Shown: positions 9,549-20,007, numbered from the stretch's first letter. The stretch: 64,000 nucleotides of DNA from Diplonema papillatum (GCA_030068145.1 JAPJBO010000047.1:62001-126000); one strand, 5' to 3'. Translations and numbers: made by a program. Notes: generated by a model not told the origin, from the letters alone.

Positions 9549-9630
9549 GAACCCCTTTCGACGACGTTCACCCGGAGACTTTGAAACCCCGGATCCTCAA
9601 GCGAACTGTCGCTCTAAAAACACAGGTCGG
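9549..9630 (+). repeat. Dispersed 75-bp module, family M
   Basis: Carries CACCCGGAGACTTTGAAACC and CTCAAGCGAACTGTCGCTCT followed by AAAAACACAG. Other members: 10240-10310, 10659-10738, 11338-11416, 13149-13212, 13443-13519, 40010-40075, 49484-49520, 49736-49803 and partial 62101-62132. Members share the order CCCGGAGA, CCCGG, TCAAGCGAACTTT, ACTCTAAAAA. One member ends exactly at the acceptor of a host exon (10738). Confidence 0.8.
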
Positions 9631-9720
9631 GGCGGTCAGCCAGTCCCGAACATGGCTAACCATTACTCATAATGGAGTGCAGACAAAAGAAACAACCCGC
9701 ACCCACATAGCCCCTACTTG

Positions 9721-10028
9721 CTTTTTTTTTTTTACATAAGCGCCAGCTTGAAAGGAAATGCTCGACGATGCTGCCCGACAAAGAACAGAAGGGATCCAAA
9801 GTGCTGTAACTACCGAACCACGTGTTGAACGGACGTGAGGTCATGCGGGTCTTCCCCTACACGACAAATCACACAAACACAACAGGTCAAAAGTCCTGAA
9901 TGAGAAAACAACACACGGTGGTGTAAGCGAAGAACAAATCAGATTGTGTTCGTATTGTATTTGCCCCTTACCTCTATATTTCCCCCCTTCCATTCGGAGT
10001 CGAAGCAGCTACGTCGAGTATTTTAAAT
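9721..10028 (-). repeat. Dispersed A-tailed repeat, family A (near-complete copy)
   Basis: Runs from a T tract (9721-9732) through ACATAAGCGCCAGCTTGAAA to CGAAGCAGCTACGTCGAGTA. Read on the minus strand it is about 300 bp ending in an A tail. Closely matches 26284-26574. Confidence 0.85.
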
Positions 10029-10239
10029 AGTACATCTGTACTGACGGGAACATTTCCGGAACAACGGTTGCACATGAAAGAGAAAACGAAGCCAACGAAA
10101 AAGTGCTAATACAGGAAACCCCCCCCAGAGAGGTTTATACCCTGTACACGCGAAGAACAAAAATCATCACCTTTGGTCAGTTGATGATCGTCCGTTGCTT
10201 CGTGTATCAGTGCAAGCCCCAACTCCGGAAGTGTTCCTT

Positions 10240-10310
10240 ACGAGAACCCATTTAACAATGGTCGCCCGGGGACCCTAACATCCCGGGAAATCTCACGCAA
10301 ACTTTAATGG
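10240..10310 (+). repeat. Module M copy
   Basis: Starts GAGAACCCATTTAACAATGG and continues CGCCCGGGGACC; the tail is diverged (CACGCAAACTTTAATGG). Confidence 0.65.
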
Positions 10311-10330
10311 TGCGATCCGGTAGCCTTCCT

Positions 10331-10425
10331 TGGGTGTACAAGGGGTGTACAAGGGGTGTACAAGGGGTGTACTTGCGAAGTACTTGGGAAGTACTTGGGA
10401 AGTACTTGGGAAGTTCACGGGAAGT
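10331..10425 (+). repeat. Short tandem repeats of 10 and 12 bp
   Basis: Four units of GTGTACAAGG-type sequence are followed by four of ACTTGGGAAGT-type sequence. Simple tandem DNA with no coding evidence. Confidence 0.85.
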
Positions 10426-10658
10426 ACCAAATGCAAAACATCGCCAGAGATCGCCATCTTACCCTATTTGGGGTGGACAGGGGATGGGTGCGCTTGGGAA
10501 GTTCATGGGAAGCTAAATTTTCTACTGTGGGTCACACCATTTCAAACTCTAAGAACACAAATTGTTACGAACCTGACTTGCCAAAGCCAGCAAGTAAAGT
10601 GTACACGAAAAGAAGCCATGCATGCCCCCCCCCAAACCCACCCAGTGCGTAATAGCTT

Positions 10659-10738
10659 TAAAAGAACCCATTCGACGAATGTCACCGGAGACTCTATAAT
10701 CCCGGATTCTCAAGCGAATTATAACTCTAAAAACACAG
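10659..10738 (+). repeat. Module M copy ending at a splice acceptor
   Basis: Carries AGAACCCATTCGACGAATGT and ends CTCTAAAAACACAG; the next base begins the exon at 10739. This member therefore supplies the 3' splice site of the host gene. Confidence 0.75.
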
Positions 10739-13700
10739 GTAGAGCCGGATGCGGTGCTCCTCGTGCGCCCAGCGTCGGCGTTCCTGCACATGTCCGAGAA
10801 AGTGAGGTCCCCCCGTAAGTCGGTAATCACTTGGTTCACCTCGATGTTCTACGCCGGAAACTCGCAGGTGGTGCGCGTGAACGGCAAGGTCGTCGACGCG
10901 GTCGCCGCGACCTTCGACAAACTGCGGATGCTGCCCGGGCCACAGCAGCCCCTGCTTTACGTCACCGGAGGCGAAGTTGCGAAGGCGAAAGGTGTGCTGC
11001 AAACTTAGAACCCTCCAGGTCCTCCTTGCAGCGAGCTTTCACTCAACAGCCCCGGAAGTTGTTCAACGCTTACGCCCGCCACTAAACCCAGATTTACCTG
11101 TGTTTCGTGTGGGCTACAGCACATTTACCTCCTTTGATCTATCGCAACTGGCAGTCTCCTCAAGCATTTCCTACAAAGCAGGTGCTTATACAAAAAAAAA
11201 TATATATGGTCGGAAGCTCGTTTAGGCTCAAAAAATGGCCGCAGAATGCAAAACTAAGCAATAACCACCTCCAGAGCAATTCCGTATGGAAATTCTAGAG
11301 GAACCGAACCCCAGCCACGAAACAAGCCGACTAGCTCTGAGAGACCCCGTTTAACAACGGTCGCACGGAGACCCGAAAATCCCGGAATCTCAAGCGAACG
11401 TTCACTCTAAAATACTCGAGGGGCTGCCTTCTCCTTACTTCGAAGGAGGATAGAGGGGGAGAAAACAATACAACTACAAAGTGGGTCTTTTTTGTTGAAC
11501 GCTTACGCCCGCCACGAACCCAGATTCACGTGTGTTTCGTGTGGGACGAGCGATTTGCACGTCAACAACGCAACGGGCCTCCACCAGGGTTCCCCCGGCT
11601 TCGTCCTATCCAGGCATAGTTCACCATCTTTCGGATCCCAACAAGTGTACTTAACCTCAAATCCCTTTCCAGTAAATCAGGATCGGGCTGTGCTGCGTCG
11701 TCAAGGACTGGCACATCTCCCTTTCAGTGCGGCTTGTGGGTTTGACACCCTAGCTACAGCACATTTACCTCCTTTGACCTTTTGCAGCTGGCAGCCTCCT
11801 CAAGTATTTCCTACAAAGCAGGACCAGGGGCTTATATATGAATAGCAAACTTGGGCCGTCTCCCAAGTTTACTGTTTACCCGAAAAAAAAACTTGGGCGG
11901 GCGGGGGAAAAAAAAGAAAAATGATAATATTTTCTGAACAGGCACTTCTTTTTTTGGGTGTTGGCCAGGGTCAGTCAGGGCACCATGCCACTGAAGAAAC
12001 GGGCGAGATTCGATGGCACACTCGCTGGCTTTTTAGCTCCAAATGCAGAACCTGCTGGGCATGCTCGAGTGCGCCCAGGAAGGAGAAGTGTCAGCAGCTC
12101 AAGTCGAAAGCGCAACATCAGCCAATATTCGGGTTATCGCACCTACGACTGCCACTCTAGCCGACTTCATGAAACAACAACTCGCTCCCAGAGGATTCAC
12201 ATACCAATCGACGCATGCAGGAACTATGTGCGGAAATAATGCAACATCACAGAGAAGTCTAGATTACGTAGACCTCTGTCTCCGTGGTGACCGGAGCAGG
12301 TGCTGGCACCAGGAAACTAGTTCGGGGCTAACGTTCTCAGTTGGAACACAAACAGACCCTGTTGCCCCAACGCCCTTACCCGATTTTCTTGCCACAGCGC
12401 GTTCTGACTGCCAAGTTGGCACCTGGCTGGGCGAGCATGACGCAGCAGTGTCCAACGTGAGACCAGAAGTGTCGGAAACTTCTGCCAAAAGGCAACATTC
12501 CAACTGCTCAAGTTTCACCCACTGCACTCCCAAAGTTCCCACCAAATCTCTCAGACCCATATAAGTCCCTGAAGCAGGTGCTTATACAAAAAAAATAATA
12601 GGCGCGATGTTTGTTTGTACGTGCCGGGGGGGCATTAGCCTTTCGTGAGTGAATATGATCGTAAGGCGAATCTTCTCCAAACACGCTGCCAGCATCCTCT
12701 TTCGTGTTTACAATTAATGGTTATCGCGAAAAATTACCCTGTGTCATGTTCAGGTTCGGAATTCAGATCAACCCCAAAACACGCTGCCTACGTCTTTTTA
12801 GCCAGCACAATATATTGAAGGGCAACCCGCAAAAATTGTTAGTACTAAAAAACAGGCGTGTTGCAACGCGGTCGGCCCTCGCACGCGGTCCCCGAAGCGA
12901 ACCTGATTGAGAAACCGGGATCGCTGCCGACACCTTAAACCTCCAGATCCTGCTCAGTGAAAGCGAACTTGCACTAAAAAGTGTGGTCAGACGGTACCAA
13001 GAAGACAGACAGTCACCTACTGCGGCACCATACTGAGGAGGGCCTACCGTAAGTAAGGTATGTGGACAATGGCCGAAACCACCAATGACCACCGATCCTC
13101 TTACCTCGTGTAACCACCACTCAAAGCACACAGAATATCTTCCCTTAACGACGAAGGTCACCCGGAGACTTTAAAACCCCGGAGTTTCAAGCGAACTTTT
13201 CACTCTAAAAAGTGAGAGTCTGGCTACAAGTGCAGCAGCCTGCCACCCCTGCACAAGACGTTTATCTTTGCTCCCAACATCACGCCGTCCCAAGCACCCG
13301 CACTTGCCTTTAAACTTCAAGCAACGACGCTTTCAGGACCCACGCCTACCTCCGGCTGACATCAAACAGTCCCGGACATGGCTAGCCATAACCCACAACG
13401 AAAGCGTGCACCAAATATACCCATAAAACCCTTTCTTGCTCTAAGAGAACCCATTCATGCACGGTCACACGGCGACCCTAAAACCCCGGAATTTCAAGCG
13501 AACTTTAACTCTAAAAAGCCCCGAAAATCCAGAAAAAGTGGTTTTTGTTTACGGCCTTGTTGGGGTCCCGAGGGGGGTGGGAAAGGCCTCGGGGCTGAAA
13601 AAAAGACTGTCCCGAGGGAATTCGGGCCTTCGTTCTCGTTGCGTTTCTCTCGGGGAAAACACTGTCAAAGGGAAAACGTGAAAACATCTCGTAGTAAATC

Positions 13701-15128
13701 GGTAACTGACGACGCGTAGTGGAAGAAAGCAACAGCCACCCTCTCCACGTCCCCCCTTCCTTTTGTTTGTGAAGGTGAAGAAGAAGAATGGAAATGATAG
13801 TTTATAACTTACGAAAACCTTGGCAGTATTCCCTCACTGAAGTGCAGGAGTCCGGCGAAGCGGCGCGGAGCGCCGCGGAGGACTACCCGAGGGACAGCCT
13901 TTTTTTCCTGCCGAGAGGCTTTCCTCGGATGCTCGTTTTTGTTTGTGCGCACTAGCGGAACTCACCTGCTTTGGTAAGTTTCATGTAGTACGCTGCCAAC
14001 TACTAATTCTTAGTACCAACAATGCATTGTTAACACAAAAAATGGCCGCAGAATGCGAAAACAAGGAATAATCACCTAAACAGTTCATTCCCCACCGAAA
14101 AACCGTAAAACAAGCCCGACTAGCACTAAAAAAACCCCAACTTCCCCTCTCCCCCCCTTTTTTTTTTGTCCCCCAGTTTTTTCCCTTTTTCCTCCCCTAA
14201 TCCGTGCCGCGTAACACACAGCCGCCGAACAACACGAAACCACCCAGAAGAAAATGCCAGGCACCGGGATCTTCCTGACGAGCACGCAACCCGGTGAACT
14301 TAATCAAGAGTAGAAGATTAGCGTCGAAACTTCCTGGCTTTTCACGCCGTAGCAGAACGACCACACCCTACCCAATCCCAAACACCCCCTAAACGCGTTA
14401 GGGGACTTTACAAGGTTTCACAACGGAACGACACATCACCCGCAACGTGCGGCACCCTCTCACTTTTCTCTATCCCCTCCAAATCCAAGCCTCTACGGTA
14501 AACCGGAGGCTTTAAAATACCGACCTTCTAATCCACAAATAACGCAAAAAAAAAAAAAAAAAAAACAGGCGTGCTGCAACAGCTTCGGTCGGCCCTCGCA
14601 CGCGCGGTCCCCGAAGCGAAGCTGATCGAGAAAACCGGATCGCTGCTGGTGGCCAGCACCCTGCAGGATGCCTACCTGCGCAAGTACCTGGCCCTCGGCG
14701 ACGCGGTTCGGGAGCTGGTGGAGCGGTACGAAGAGGTCGCTGACCTGTCCGTCGGACACCCCGTCCTTTCCTTCGGCTCGAGGGAGAGGCTCCTGGCCAC
14801 GCGCATTGCCCGCCACAACCAGAACCAGCGGGAGTACGAATCCGCAGAGAAGCACGCCCGCTTCGTCCGAACAGCGATCCTCTCGGTCGCTTCGGCCATC
14901 ACCGCCGCCCTCGCGTTCTGGTCGTGGACCATCATCGCGCCCGTCGTGCCGAAGCTGCGGGCGTTCATCGTCGGCATCTTCATCCCGCGGAAGAAGGCCA
15001 AGCGGAAGCGCCCCAAACCGGGCCTCGAAGAATACCGCGTCTCGCCCGTCCACTGCACAGAGAACGCCGGCGAAGTGCGGCAGCTCCTGCGGCTTAAGAG
15101 CGGGTCTTCCTTGCGCGTGCCTCGCTGA
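10739..15128 (+). CDS. Two-exon gene for a predicted single-pass membrane protein (5' end missing)
   Basis: Exon 10739-10991 reads VEPDAVLLVRPASAFLHMSE, then SVITWFTSMFYAGNSQVVRV and LLYVTGGEVAKAKG. It ends at donor GTGTGC. Exon 14569-15128 begins after a run of A and CAG, restores the frame (G split between exons) and reads VLQQLRSALARAVPEAKLIE, a long helical region, a hydrophobic segment (AILSVASAITAALAFWSW), a basic patch (PRKKAKRKRPK) and a stop. Together 270 residues; more exons must lie upstream. The basic patch after the membrane segment suggests a C-terminal cytosolic or matrix tail. The family was not recognised. The 3.6-kb intron holds repeats and a broken copy of the second exon's start (12848-12934). 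Decayed copies of the last exon follow at 15387-15610 and 15845-16065. Confidence 0.6.
11058..11206 (+). repeat. Dispersed A-tailed repeat, family B (copy)
   Basis: Contains TTCAACGCTTACGCCCGCCA, GTGTTTCGTGTGGGCTACAG and the end CAGGTGCTTATACAAAAAAA. It matches the reverse complement of 24427-24640 and, in broken form, 11420-11840. The A run at the end supports a retroposon-like origin. Confidence 0.75.
11338..11416 (+). repeat. Module M copy
   Basis: Contains CCCGTTTAACAACGGTCGCA and TCAAGCGAACGTTCACTCTA. It runs directly into a family B copy at CTCGAGGGGCTGCC. Confidence 0.7.
11420..11840 (+). repeat. Family B repeat copy with internal insertion
   Basis: The outer parts (11420-11545 and about 11755-11840) match family B, including GTGGGTCTTTTTTGTTGAAC and CTACAGCACATTTACCTCCT. 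The middle (about 11546-11750) is unrelated to the other copies, so it is either an insertion or a variant core. No gene is seen in the middle part. Confidence 0.6.
11985..12560 (+). pseudogene. Degenerate N-terminal relic of a hAT-type transposase
   Basis: Near 11984 a frame reads MPLKKRARFDG...GFLAPNAEPA, which recalls the start of the intact transposase at 43743 (MPPKGRKP...MAHFLAPAPA). Further on, in another frame, TTATLADFMKQQLAPRGFT recalls TTTMKDFLTVQLAARGFT of that protein (about residue 520). The OTU domain that should lie between is absent and the frame changes, so the copy is broken and truncated. It is a distant relative rather than a recent copy. Family assignment is inference from these two short matches. 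Confidence 0.4.
12765..12850 (+). repeat. Dispersed repeat, family D (copy)
   Basis: About 85 bp with ACACGCTGCCTACGTCTTTT and ATATTGAAGGGCAACCCGCA. The same sequence occurs at 31395-31500 and, in reverse complement, at 25745-25850. This copy runs straight into the partial exon copy at 12848. Confidence 0.75.
12848..12934 (+). pseudogene. Broken duplicate of the start of exon 14569
   Basis: AACAGGCGTGTTGCAACGCG, GTCGGCCCTCGCACGCGGTC and CCCGAAGCGAACCTGATTGA follow 14564-14650, including the acceptor CAG. Small deletions change its frame. It lies inside the intron of the gene it derives from. Confidence 0.75.
13149..13212 (+). repeat. Module M copy
   Basis: CACCCGGAGACTTTAAAACC, then CGGAGTTTCAAGCGAACTTT and CACTCTAAAAAGTG. 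Nearly identical to 40010-40075. Confidence 0.75.
13443..13519 (+). repeat. Module M copy
   Basis: AGAGAACCCATTCATGCACG, CCGGAATTTCAAGCGAACTT and ACTCTAAAAAGCC mark another member. Confidence 0.7.
13520..14560. other. Intronic region with one weak exon candidate
   Basis: After a CAG at about 13834 a short frame reads YSLTEVQESGEAARSAAEDY and PRDSLFFLPRGFPRM before a stop near 13955. Its composition is exon-like, but it has no homology and no donor of the local type, and the flanking exons join in frame without it. The rest is AT-rich intron, ending in the A run before 14567. Confidence 0.3.
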
Positions 15129-15207
15129 CGCAGCCTGTTGCCAGCGAGCAAACTTGAGCCGGTCCGTCCCTATCTCTTGAACCTGCATCGAAGTGCCTGC
15201 CGCTGTT

Positions 15208-16070
15208 TATCACAGTGAATTACGGTCCACCACGGTCTATCCCTAGTGCTGCACCGAATTGCCCGGTGCTGTATTCTTCGGTCTATCACGGTCTATCAAG
15301 AGGCTCAAAACTGCAAACTCCACCTTGCCTCAGCACCCAACTGACCCCATGTGTCCAATGGCAGTTGACACGGAACCTTGTCTGCTTCGGCCATCGCCGC
15401 GGCTCTCGTATTTTGGTGGTTGGTCGTCGAACATCATCGCGCCCGTCGTGCCGAGGCTGCGCGCGTGATAAAGGGCAAGCAGAAGCGCCAAGCCGGGCCT
15501 CGAAGAGTACCGCGTCTCGCCCGTCTACAGCACAGAGAACGCCGGTGAAGTGCGGCAGCTCCTGCGGCTTAAGAGCGGGTCTTCCTTGCGCATGCCTCGC
15601 TGACGCAGCCTAGCAAACTTGAGCCGGTCCGTCCCTATCTCTTGAACCTGCATCGAAGTGCCTGCCGCTGTTTATCACGGTCCACCACGGTCTATCCCTA
15701 GTGCTGCACCGAATTGCCCGGTGCTGTATTCTTCGGTGTATCACGGTCTATCAAGAGGGGATGGACCGGCTCAAAACTGCAAACTACACCTTGCCTCAGC
15801 ACCCGACTGACCCCATGTGTCCAATGGCAGTTGACACGGAACCTTGTCTCTGCTTCGGCCATCGCCGCGGCCCTCGTATTCTGGTCGTGCAACATCATCG
15901 CTCCCGTCGTGCCGAGGCTGCGCGCGTGAAAAAGGCCAAGCGGAAGCGCCAAGCTGGGCCTTGAAGAGTACCGCGTCTCGCCCGTCTACAGCACAGAGAA
16001 CGCCGGAGAAGTGCGGCAGCTCCTGCGGCTTAAGAGCGGTTCTTCCTTGCGCGTGCCTTGCTGACGCAGC
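15208..16070 (+). pseudogene. Two decayed tandem copies of the membrane-protein 3' exon
   Basis: 15387-15610 and 15845-16065 align with 14895-15140 (shared blocks CGCGTCTCGCCCGTCTACAG and TCCTGCGGCTTAAGAGC). A spacer carrying GGTGCTGTATTCTTCGG is repeated along with them, giving a period near 460 bp. Both copies have premature stops and lack the first two-thirds of the exon. They arose from the gene's 3' end rather than from the whole gene. Confidence 0.8.
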
Positions 16071-16500
16071 TTGTTGTTGTTATTGTTGCCTGGTGCTATC
16101 AATCGGTGTGGCACGGTATACAAACACACGGTCACGACCCAGCATCCCCGCCTCAACTGTCGACTGACGACATTGAACGAACCCGCGGCTTCTTTAAGCA
16201 AGAATCACTTTAGAATGCCGGCGTGTCCTTCAAAAGACACCGGCGCACCGCCCTTCCTTCTAGCCCTTTTTTGTGAATAGCACTGCCCGTGTTCTTTCGA
16301 TCGCCGTGTTGCCTGTCTTGCGCCTTGTTGATACTTACTCACACTGGTCTTTCTTCTTATTCCGTTTTTTTTTTTGTCTACACACCTAAGCAGGGCTGCA
16401 ACCTCGTGTTGTAGCTGTGTTGTGTACAACGTCGTGGACGCCTGGTCACAACCTCACCACTATAGGGCACAAACCTTTCGCGACCGTGATTGGACAGCCA
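16071..16500. other. Unassigned region
   Basis: AT-richer spacer with a T run near 16362-16375. No gene or repeat family was assigned. Confidence 0.35.
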
Positions 16501-16502
16501 GG

Positions 16503-16868
16503 ATTACCTGGGGGCGAGTCTATGAAGAAGTGGAAAGTGTAGTAAAGCAAGACCTGCCCCCTGCGTCTGTTGTCTCCAAGTGCTTCGGCAGACGACACAT
16601 ACTACTACGACGAGCATGCGAAGGCGAGGAACAGAGGGGAGTCGAGATCTCGGCCGCGGGGACGGAAAAGAGGAAGTGCGCCGAATCATCTGGTGGTTCC
16701 TCGAGCTCGTCGTCAAACTGCACAGCGGACGTGAAGCGCGCACCGGAGACAAACAGTCCACGGGGCAAGAAGCGACCGAAGCATGGCACGACGCGTGCGA
16801 AGAAGCAGTCTGTAGCAGCTTGTGCAGTCTATCGTCACAGATTGGTGTTGCATATCACGTTCAAATGA
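16503..16868 (+). CDS. Putative basic nuclear protein exon, ends uncertain
   Basis: A frame reads GVEISAAGTEKRKCAESSGG, then a serine run, then SPRGKKRPKHGTTRAKKQS. The diverged tandem copy at 16864-16965 changes mostly third bases in this frame (AAGTEKRK against AAETEKRK) and amino acids in the other frames, which favours this frame as the coding one. Lys/Arg clusters suggest a nuclear protein. The start, end and splice sites are not clear, and no domain was recognised. Confidence 0.35.
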   Translation: MTWGRVYEEVESVVKQDLPPASVVSKCFGRRHILLRRACEGEEQRGVEISAAGTEKRKCAESSGGSSSSSSNCTADVKRAPETNSPRGKKRPKHGTTRAKKQSVAACAVYRHRLVLHITFK

Positions 16869-16965
16869 CTACGACGAGCAGGCGATGGCAAGGAACGTAG
16901 GGGGGTCGAGATCTCGGCCGCGGAGACGGAGAAAAGGAAGTGCGCCGAATCATCTACTGCTTCCT
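16596..16965 (+). repeat. Diverged tandem duplication, period about 268 bp
   Basis: 16596-16690 and 16864-16965 share TCGAGATCTCGGCCGCGG and AGGAAGTGCGCCGAATCATC. It duplicates part of the putative basic-protein exon. Confidence 0.8.
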
Positions 16966-17029
16966 TCGGGTGACACCATTTCTAAGGTCAACAGCGTAGA
17001 ACCGAGCGTACACAGCCCGGTCCCTACCT

Positions 17030-17365
17030 TCAGACCTTCAGAGGATAGACGGTAATTCCGGCGTTTTTACTGCTGTGTCCGCCAGAATGAAAACGATATG
17101 CCACGATCAACGCCGCCACAAATAACATCACCAGGGTTCCCCTTCGTTCGTTGTGCAAGCCTGCCGGCAACGGGCGTCTTCTGCCCCCTGAATCCAAACT
17201 GAGACGCAAAGGTGGGAGAATTTCCGCAGAGGAGGAAGGAACGTATAGGAGAAGCAGTTGGTGAAGGACGTCACCGACACTGCGCTCAATGCTGAGCAGA
17301 ACAGGAAGAGCGCTTGGTGCGGTCTCGAAAAACGTCCTGGGGTGCGGTAGGCTTCTTCGTGCCAT
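17030..17365 (-). CDS. Small putative membrane protein (minus strand), unsupported by homology
   Basis: A 111-residue frame with its own ATG (MARRSLPHPRTFF) carries one hydrophobic segment (GTLVMLFVAALIVAYRF) near residue 85 and a short polar tail. No family resemblance, no splice context and no second copy support it, so it may be a chance frame. Confidence 0.2.
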   Translation of the reverse strand: MARRSLPHPRTFFETAPSALPVLLSIERSVGDVLHQLLLLYVPSSSAEILPPLRLSLDSGGRRRPLPAGLHNERRGTLVMLFVAALIVAYRFHSGGHSSKNAGITVYPLKV

Positions 17366-17476
17366 CTGGAACGAAGATGTCCTACCATCTACTGCGGCCA
17401 GTTGTGCTTTGTGGAAGGCGAAAGAGAAACCTATTAACGATCAACGCAAACCAGCACACCGTGTGCCCTGGGCCGC

Positions 17477-17655
17477 AACGTTCGTAGTTTCTCGGCCAAT
17501 TTTGAAGCTACTTCCGATCGGGACTCGGCCAAAACACTTCTAAAGATCCAGCGCGAGGCCAAGAGTGGATCTCCAGGTGGAGGCGTGTTTCTTCGCTTAG
17601 CGCAGCTGGCTCGGGTAGGCTCGTATAGTTCGCCAGTCGGATTGACCACTCAACC
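17477..17655 (+). repeat. Direct repeat flanking the ankyrin gene, left copy
   Basis: About 180 bp matching 20008-20190 with roughly nine in ten bases the same (GATCCAGCGCGAGGCCAAGA, TAGCGCAGCTGGCTCGGG, CGCCAGTCGGATTGACCACT). One frame reads TLLKIQREAKSGSPGGGVFL and RLAQLARVGSYSSPVGLTTQ; the right copy keeps most of that peptide (ALLRIQREAKSGSPGGGVLL). The repeat may therefore derive from a coding exon. Confidence 0.8.
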
Positions 17656-17710
17656 GTTGACCACACTCACACACTCAACCATCAGACTGGGGTGGGGGGA
17701 CTGAAAAAGC

Positions 17711-18742
17711 ATGGCCAGCATCCAGCACATTGATAACTATTACAAACAGGGGGCCACGGGCCTGATACTTGCAAGCTGTCAAGGCCACGCGGACGTCGTG
17801 AAGCGACTGCTGCGGGCAAGTGGTGCACCCGTCGCCGTCGATTCAGTGAACAGCCGCGGGTCATTTGCGCTTATTCTCGCGAGCACGAGGGGACATCTGA
17901 TCGTGGTGAAGGAACTGTTGCTGGCCGGTGCCAACGTGAATGCTGCAGACAGGAAGCGTAACACCGCACTGATTGCGGCCAGCTCGTGCGGCTTCGAGGA
18001 AGTCGTGCAAGAATTACTGTCCAGAGGTGCCAACGTGAACGCGGCCAATGCTGACGGTCACAATGCGCTCATGCTTGCGAGTCGAAGTGGCCGCGAAAGC
18101 ATCGTGAGGGAACTGGTGCTGTATGGCGCCAACGTGAATGCTGCAGACAACCACGGCGCCGCAGCACTGAGGCTCGCCAGTCTGGGTGGCCACCACGGCG
18201 TCGTTACAGAACTGCTGGCGGCAGGTTCCGACGTGAACGCTGCGGACAACTACGGGTCCACTGCACTCATCGGCGCCAGTGTGCGTGGCCACGAGAGGTG
18301 TGTGGCAGAATTGCTGACAGCGGGTGCCAACGTGAATGCTGCAGACAAAAACGGTGCCACGGCACTGGGTCTCGCTAGTCAATTAGGCGGCGCGGGCGTC
18401 GTGAAAGAGCTGCTGCAGGCCGGCGCCGACGCGAATTCTGCAGACGACGACGGCAACACCCCGCTCATTCAAGCCAGTCGCGGGGGCCACGCAAGCGTTG
18501 TCAAAGGTCTGTTGGGGGCAGGTGCCGACGTGAACGCCCAGCACCCGCCGGAGCTCACAGCGCTCATGGAAGCGATCCAGCACGGCCGCGAAAGCGTCGT
18601 GAGCGACCTGCTCTTGGCCGGCGCGAACTTGAACGCGACTGACCACAAAGGTTGGACCGCACTCAAGATGGCCCGCAGCTACGGCTACGAAACCATTGCG
18701 GCGATTCTTTTGAAGGCAGCCGATCCTCACGCGAAACGCTAG
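17711..18742 (+). CDS. Ankyrin-repeat protein
   Basis: A single-exon protein of 343 residues built almost wholly of about nine to ten ankyrin repeats. Each 33-residue unit shows the usual pattern, for example DKNGATALGLASQLGG followed by VVKELLQAGADANSAD, with NVNAAD at the hairpin tips. Ankyrin stacks bind partner proteins; nothing else in the sequence tells the partner. There is no signal peptide, membrane segment or second domain, so it is probably soluble. The ATG at 17711 starts the first, less regular repeat. The gene sits between two 180-bp direct repeats (17477-17655 and 20008-20190). Confidence 0.9.
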   Translation: MASIQHIDNYYKQGATGLILASCQGHADVVKRLLRASGAPVAVDSVNSRGSFALILASTRGHLIVVKELLLAGANVNAADRKRNTALIAASSCGFEEVVQELLSRGANVNAANADGHNALMLASRSGRESIVRELVLYGANVNAADNHGAAALRLASLGGHHGVVTELLAAGSDVNAADNYGSTALIGASVRGHERCVAELLTAGANVNAADKNGATALGLASQLGGAGVVKELLQAGADANSADDDGNTPLIQASRGGHASVVKGLLGAGADVNAQHPPELTALMEAIQHGRESVVSDLLLAGANLNATDHKGWTALKMARSYGYETIAAILLKAADPHAKR

Positions 18743-19030
18743 CCTTTTTTCCTGCAAAGTCTCGGTTGAGTTATCCCATCCCCGCCCCCCCCCCAGGCTC
18801 CGTCACCACGCACTTGCCACACGAATGCCAAACACTTGTCATTTCGTAAGCCCCCCCGTGCTCTTCTCGTGCGCAACGAGTTTCTACAACGAAGGCGTCT
18901 CCTCCAGAAGACGAGCGAGTTGCGTTAGCACGACACAACGAAGCAGGGCCGACACTCGGAGCAGGAGCTTCGCTCACGATCGCGAACGACGTGAAAGGGG
19001 TTGGCAGCTAGTTTCTGGTCTCATGCGCCT
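18743..19030. other. Region downstream of the ankyrin gene
   Basis: Probable 3' flank with a C run (about 18784-18794). No further gene was recognised. Confidence 0.3.
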
Positions 19031-19990
19031 TAACCCGGGCGGCGCTTTGGCATAAGCCAGGAACCTCAAGGGGAGCAGCGCGAGAGGCATCATCTACGCT
19101 TCAAAGGCCCACACACTAAGGCAACAAATTTATAGGGCAACAACCAGGAACACACTGGTAGGTGAGCAGTGGCACCACCCGAAAGTGAGCCAAAGGCGAA
19201 GGACGTATGTGTGCGGCTGCTGCGGCGGTTGCCCGGTGGTAACCCCACACGCAGAACGCGGGGAACGGGAACGTGTTTTCCCAACTACATTGAAGCCCCT
19301 TCCCGACGAAGGTGCAAACATGGAGGGTGTTACGGTAGCCGTGCACGGGTCTTGGGCGCGTGCCTCGTGCAGGAAGAAGGTTCGAGTTGGGTGATCAAGG
19401 CACTTGTTCCATTTCCACCCATCGTCCTGCATGCCAGCGCGTTGTCAGAGGGGTCCAATGAGTGATTGTCATGTGGCCTCACTCGGATCTCCACTGGAGG
19501 CACCAGCGCCTCGTTCACGTTTGATTCACGTTTGTGTACGTTCAATGTTTGCCATGATCACTGCCCTAGACTAGGCTAGGGCGGGTGCTTTGTGAACCGC
19601 GAAGTTCTCTCCTGGTGCAGTTCGGAGAGACCGGCGTCGAGTTTCGCCTCAGAGCCGGTTCCCTCGGGCGGCAATCCTGAGGGAGAGAGAGAGCGCCAGA
19701 CACAATTCATCTTAAAAAAGGACCACCGCACCAATGCAACACATTGGGGGTCCCGGGGAACCCTCCCCCGGGATGACGAAGGCTGGGGAGAGCCGGGGGC
19801 AGTGAAGTAACGAAGCCCGCGAACGGTGGGTGGTGACCCCTCCGAACAGCCTCCCTGGCCCTGGCCCACGCCTGATGCCGCAACCCCTTAACCCGGGCGG
19901 CGGCGCTTTGGCATGAGCCAGGAACCTCAAGCGAGAGGCATCGTCCACGCTTCAAAGGCCCACACACACGAATGCAACAAATTTACTACT
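19031..19990 (+). repeat. Pair of about 105-bp direct repeats with unassigned DNA between
   Basis: 19031-19135 and 19887-19990 share GCTTTGGCATRAGCCAGGAA and GCTTCAAAGGCCCACACAC. The 750 bp between them show no gene with family support. GTTTGCCATGATCACTGC near 19547 echoes 5097-5115. Confidence 0.7.
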
Positions 19991-20007
19991 GGTGTAGGCA
20001 GCCCCCA

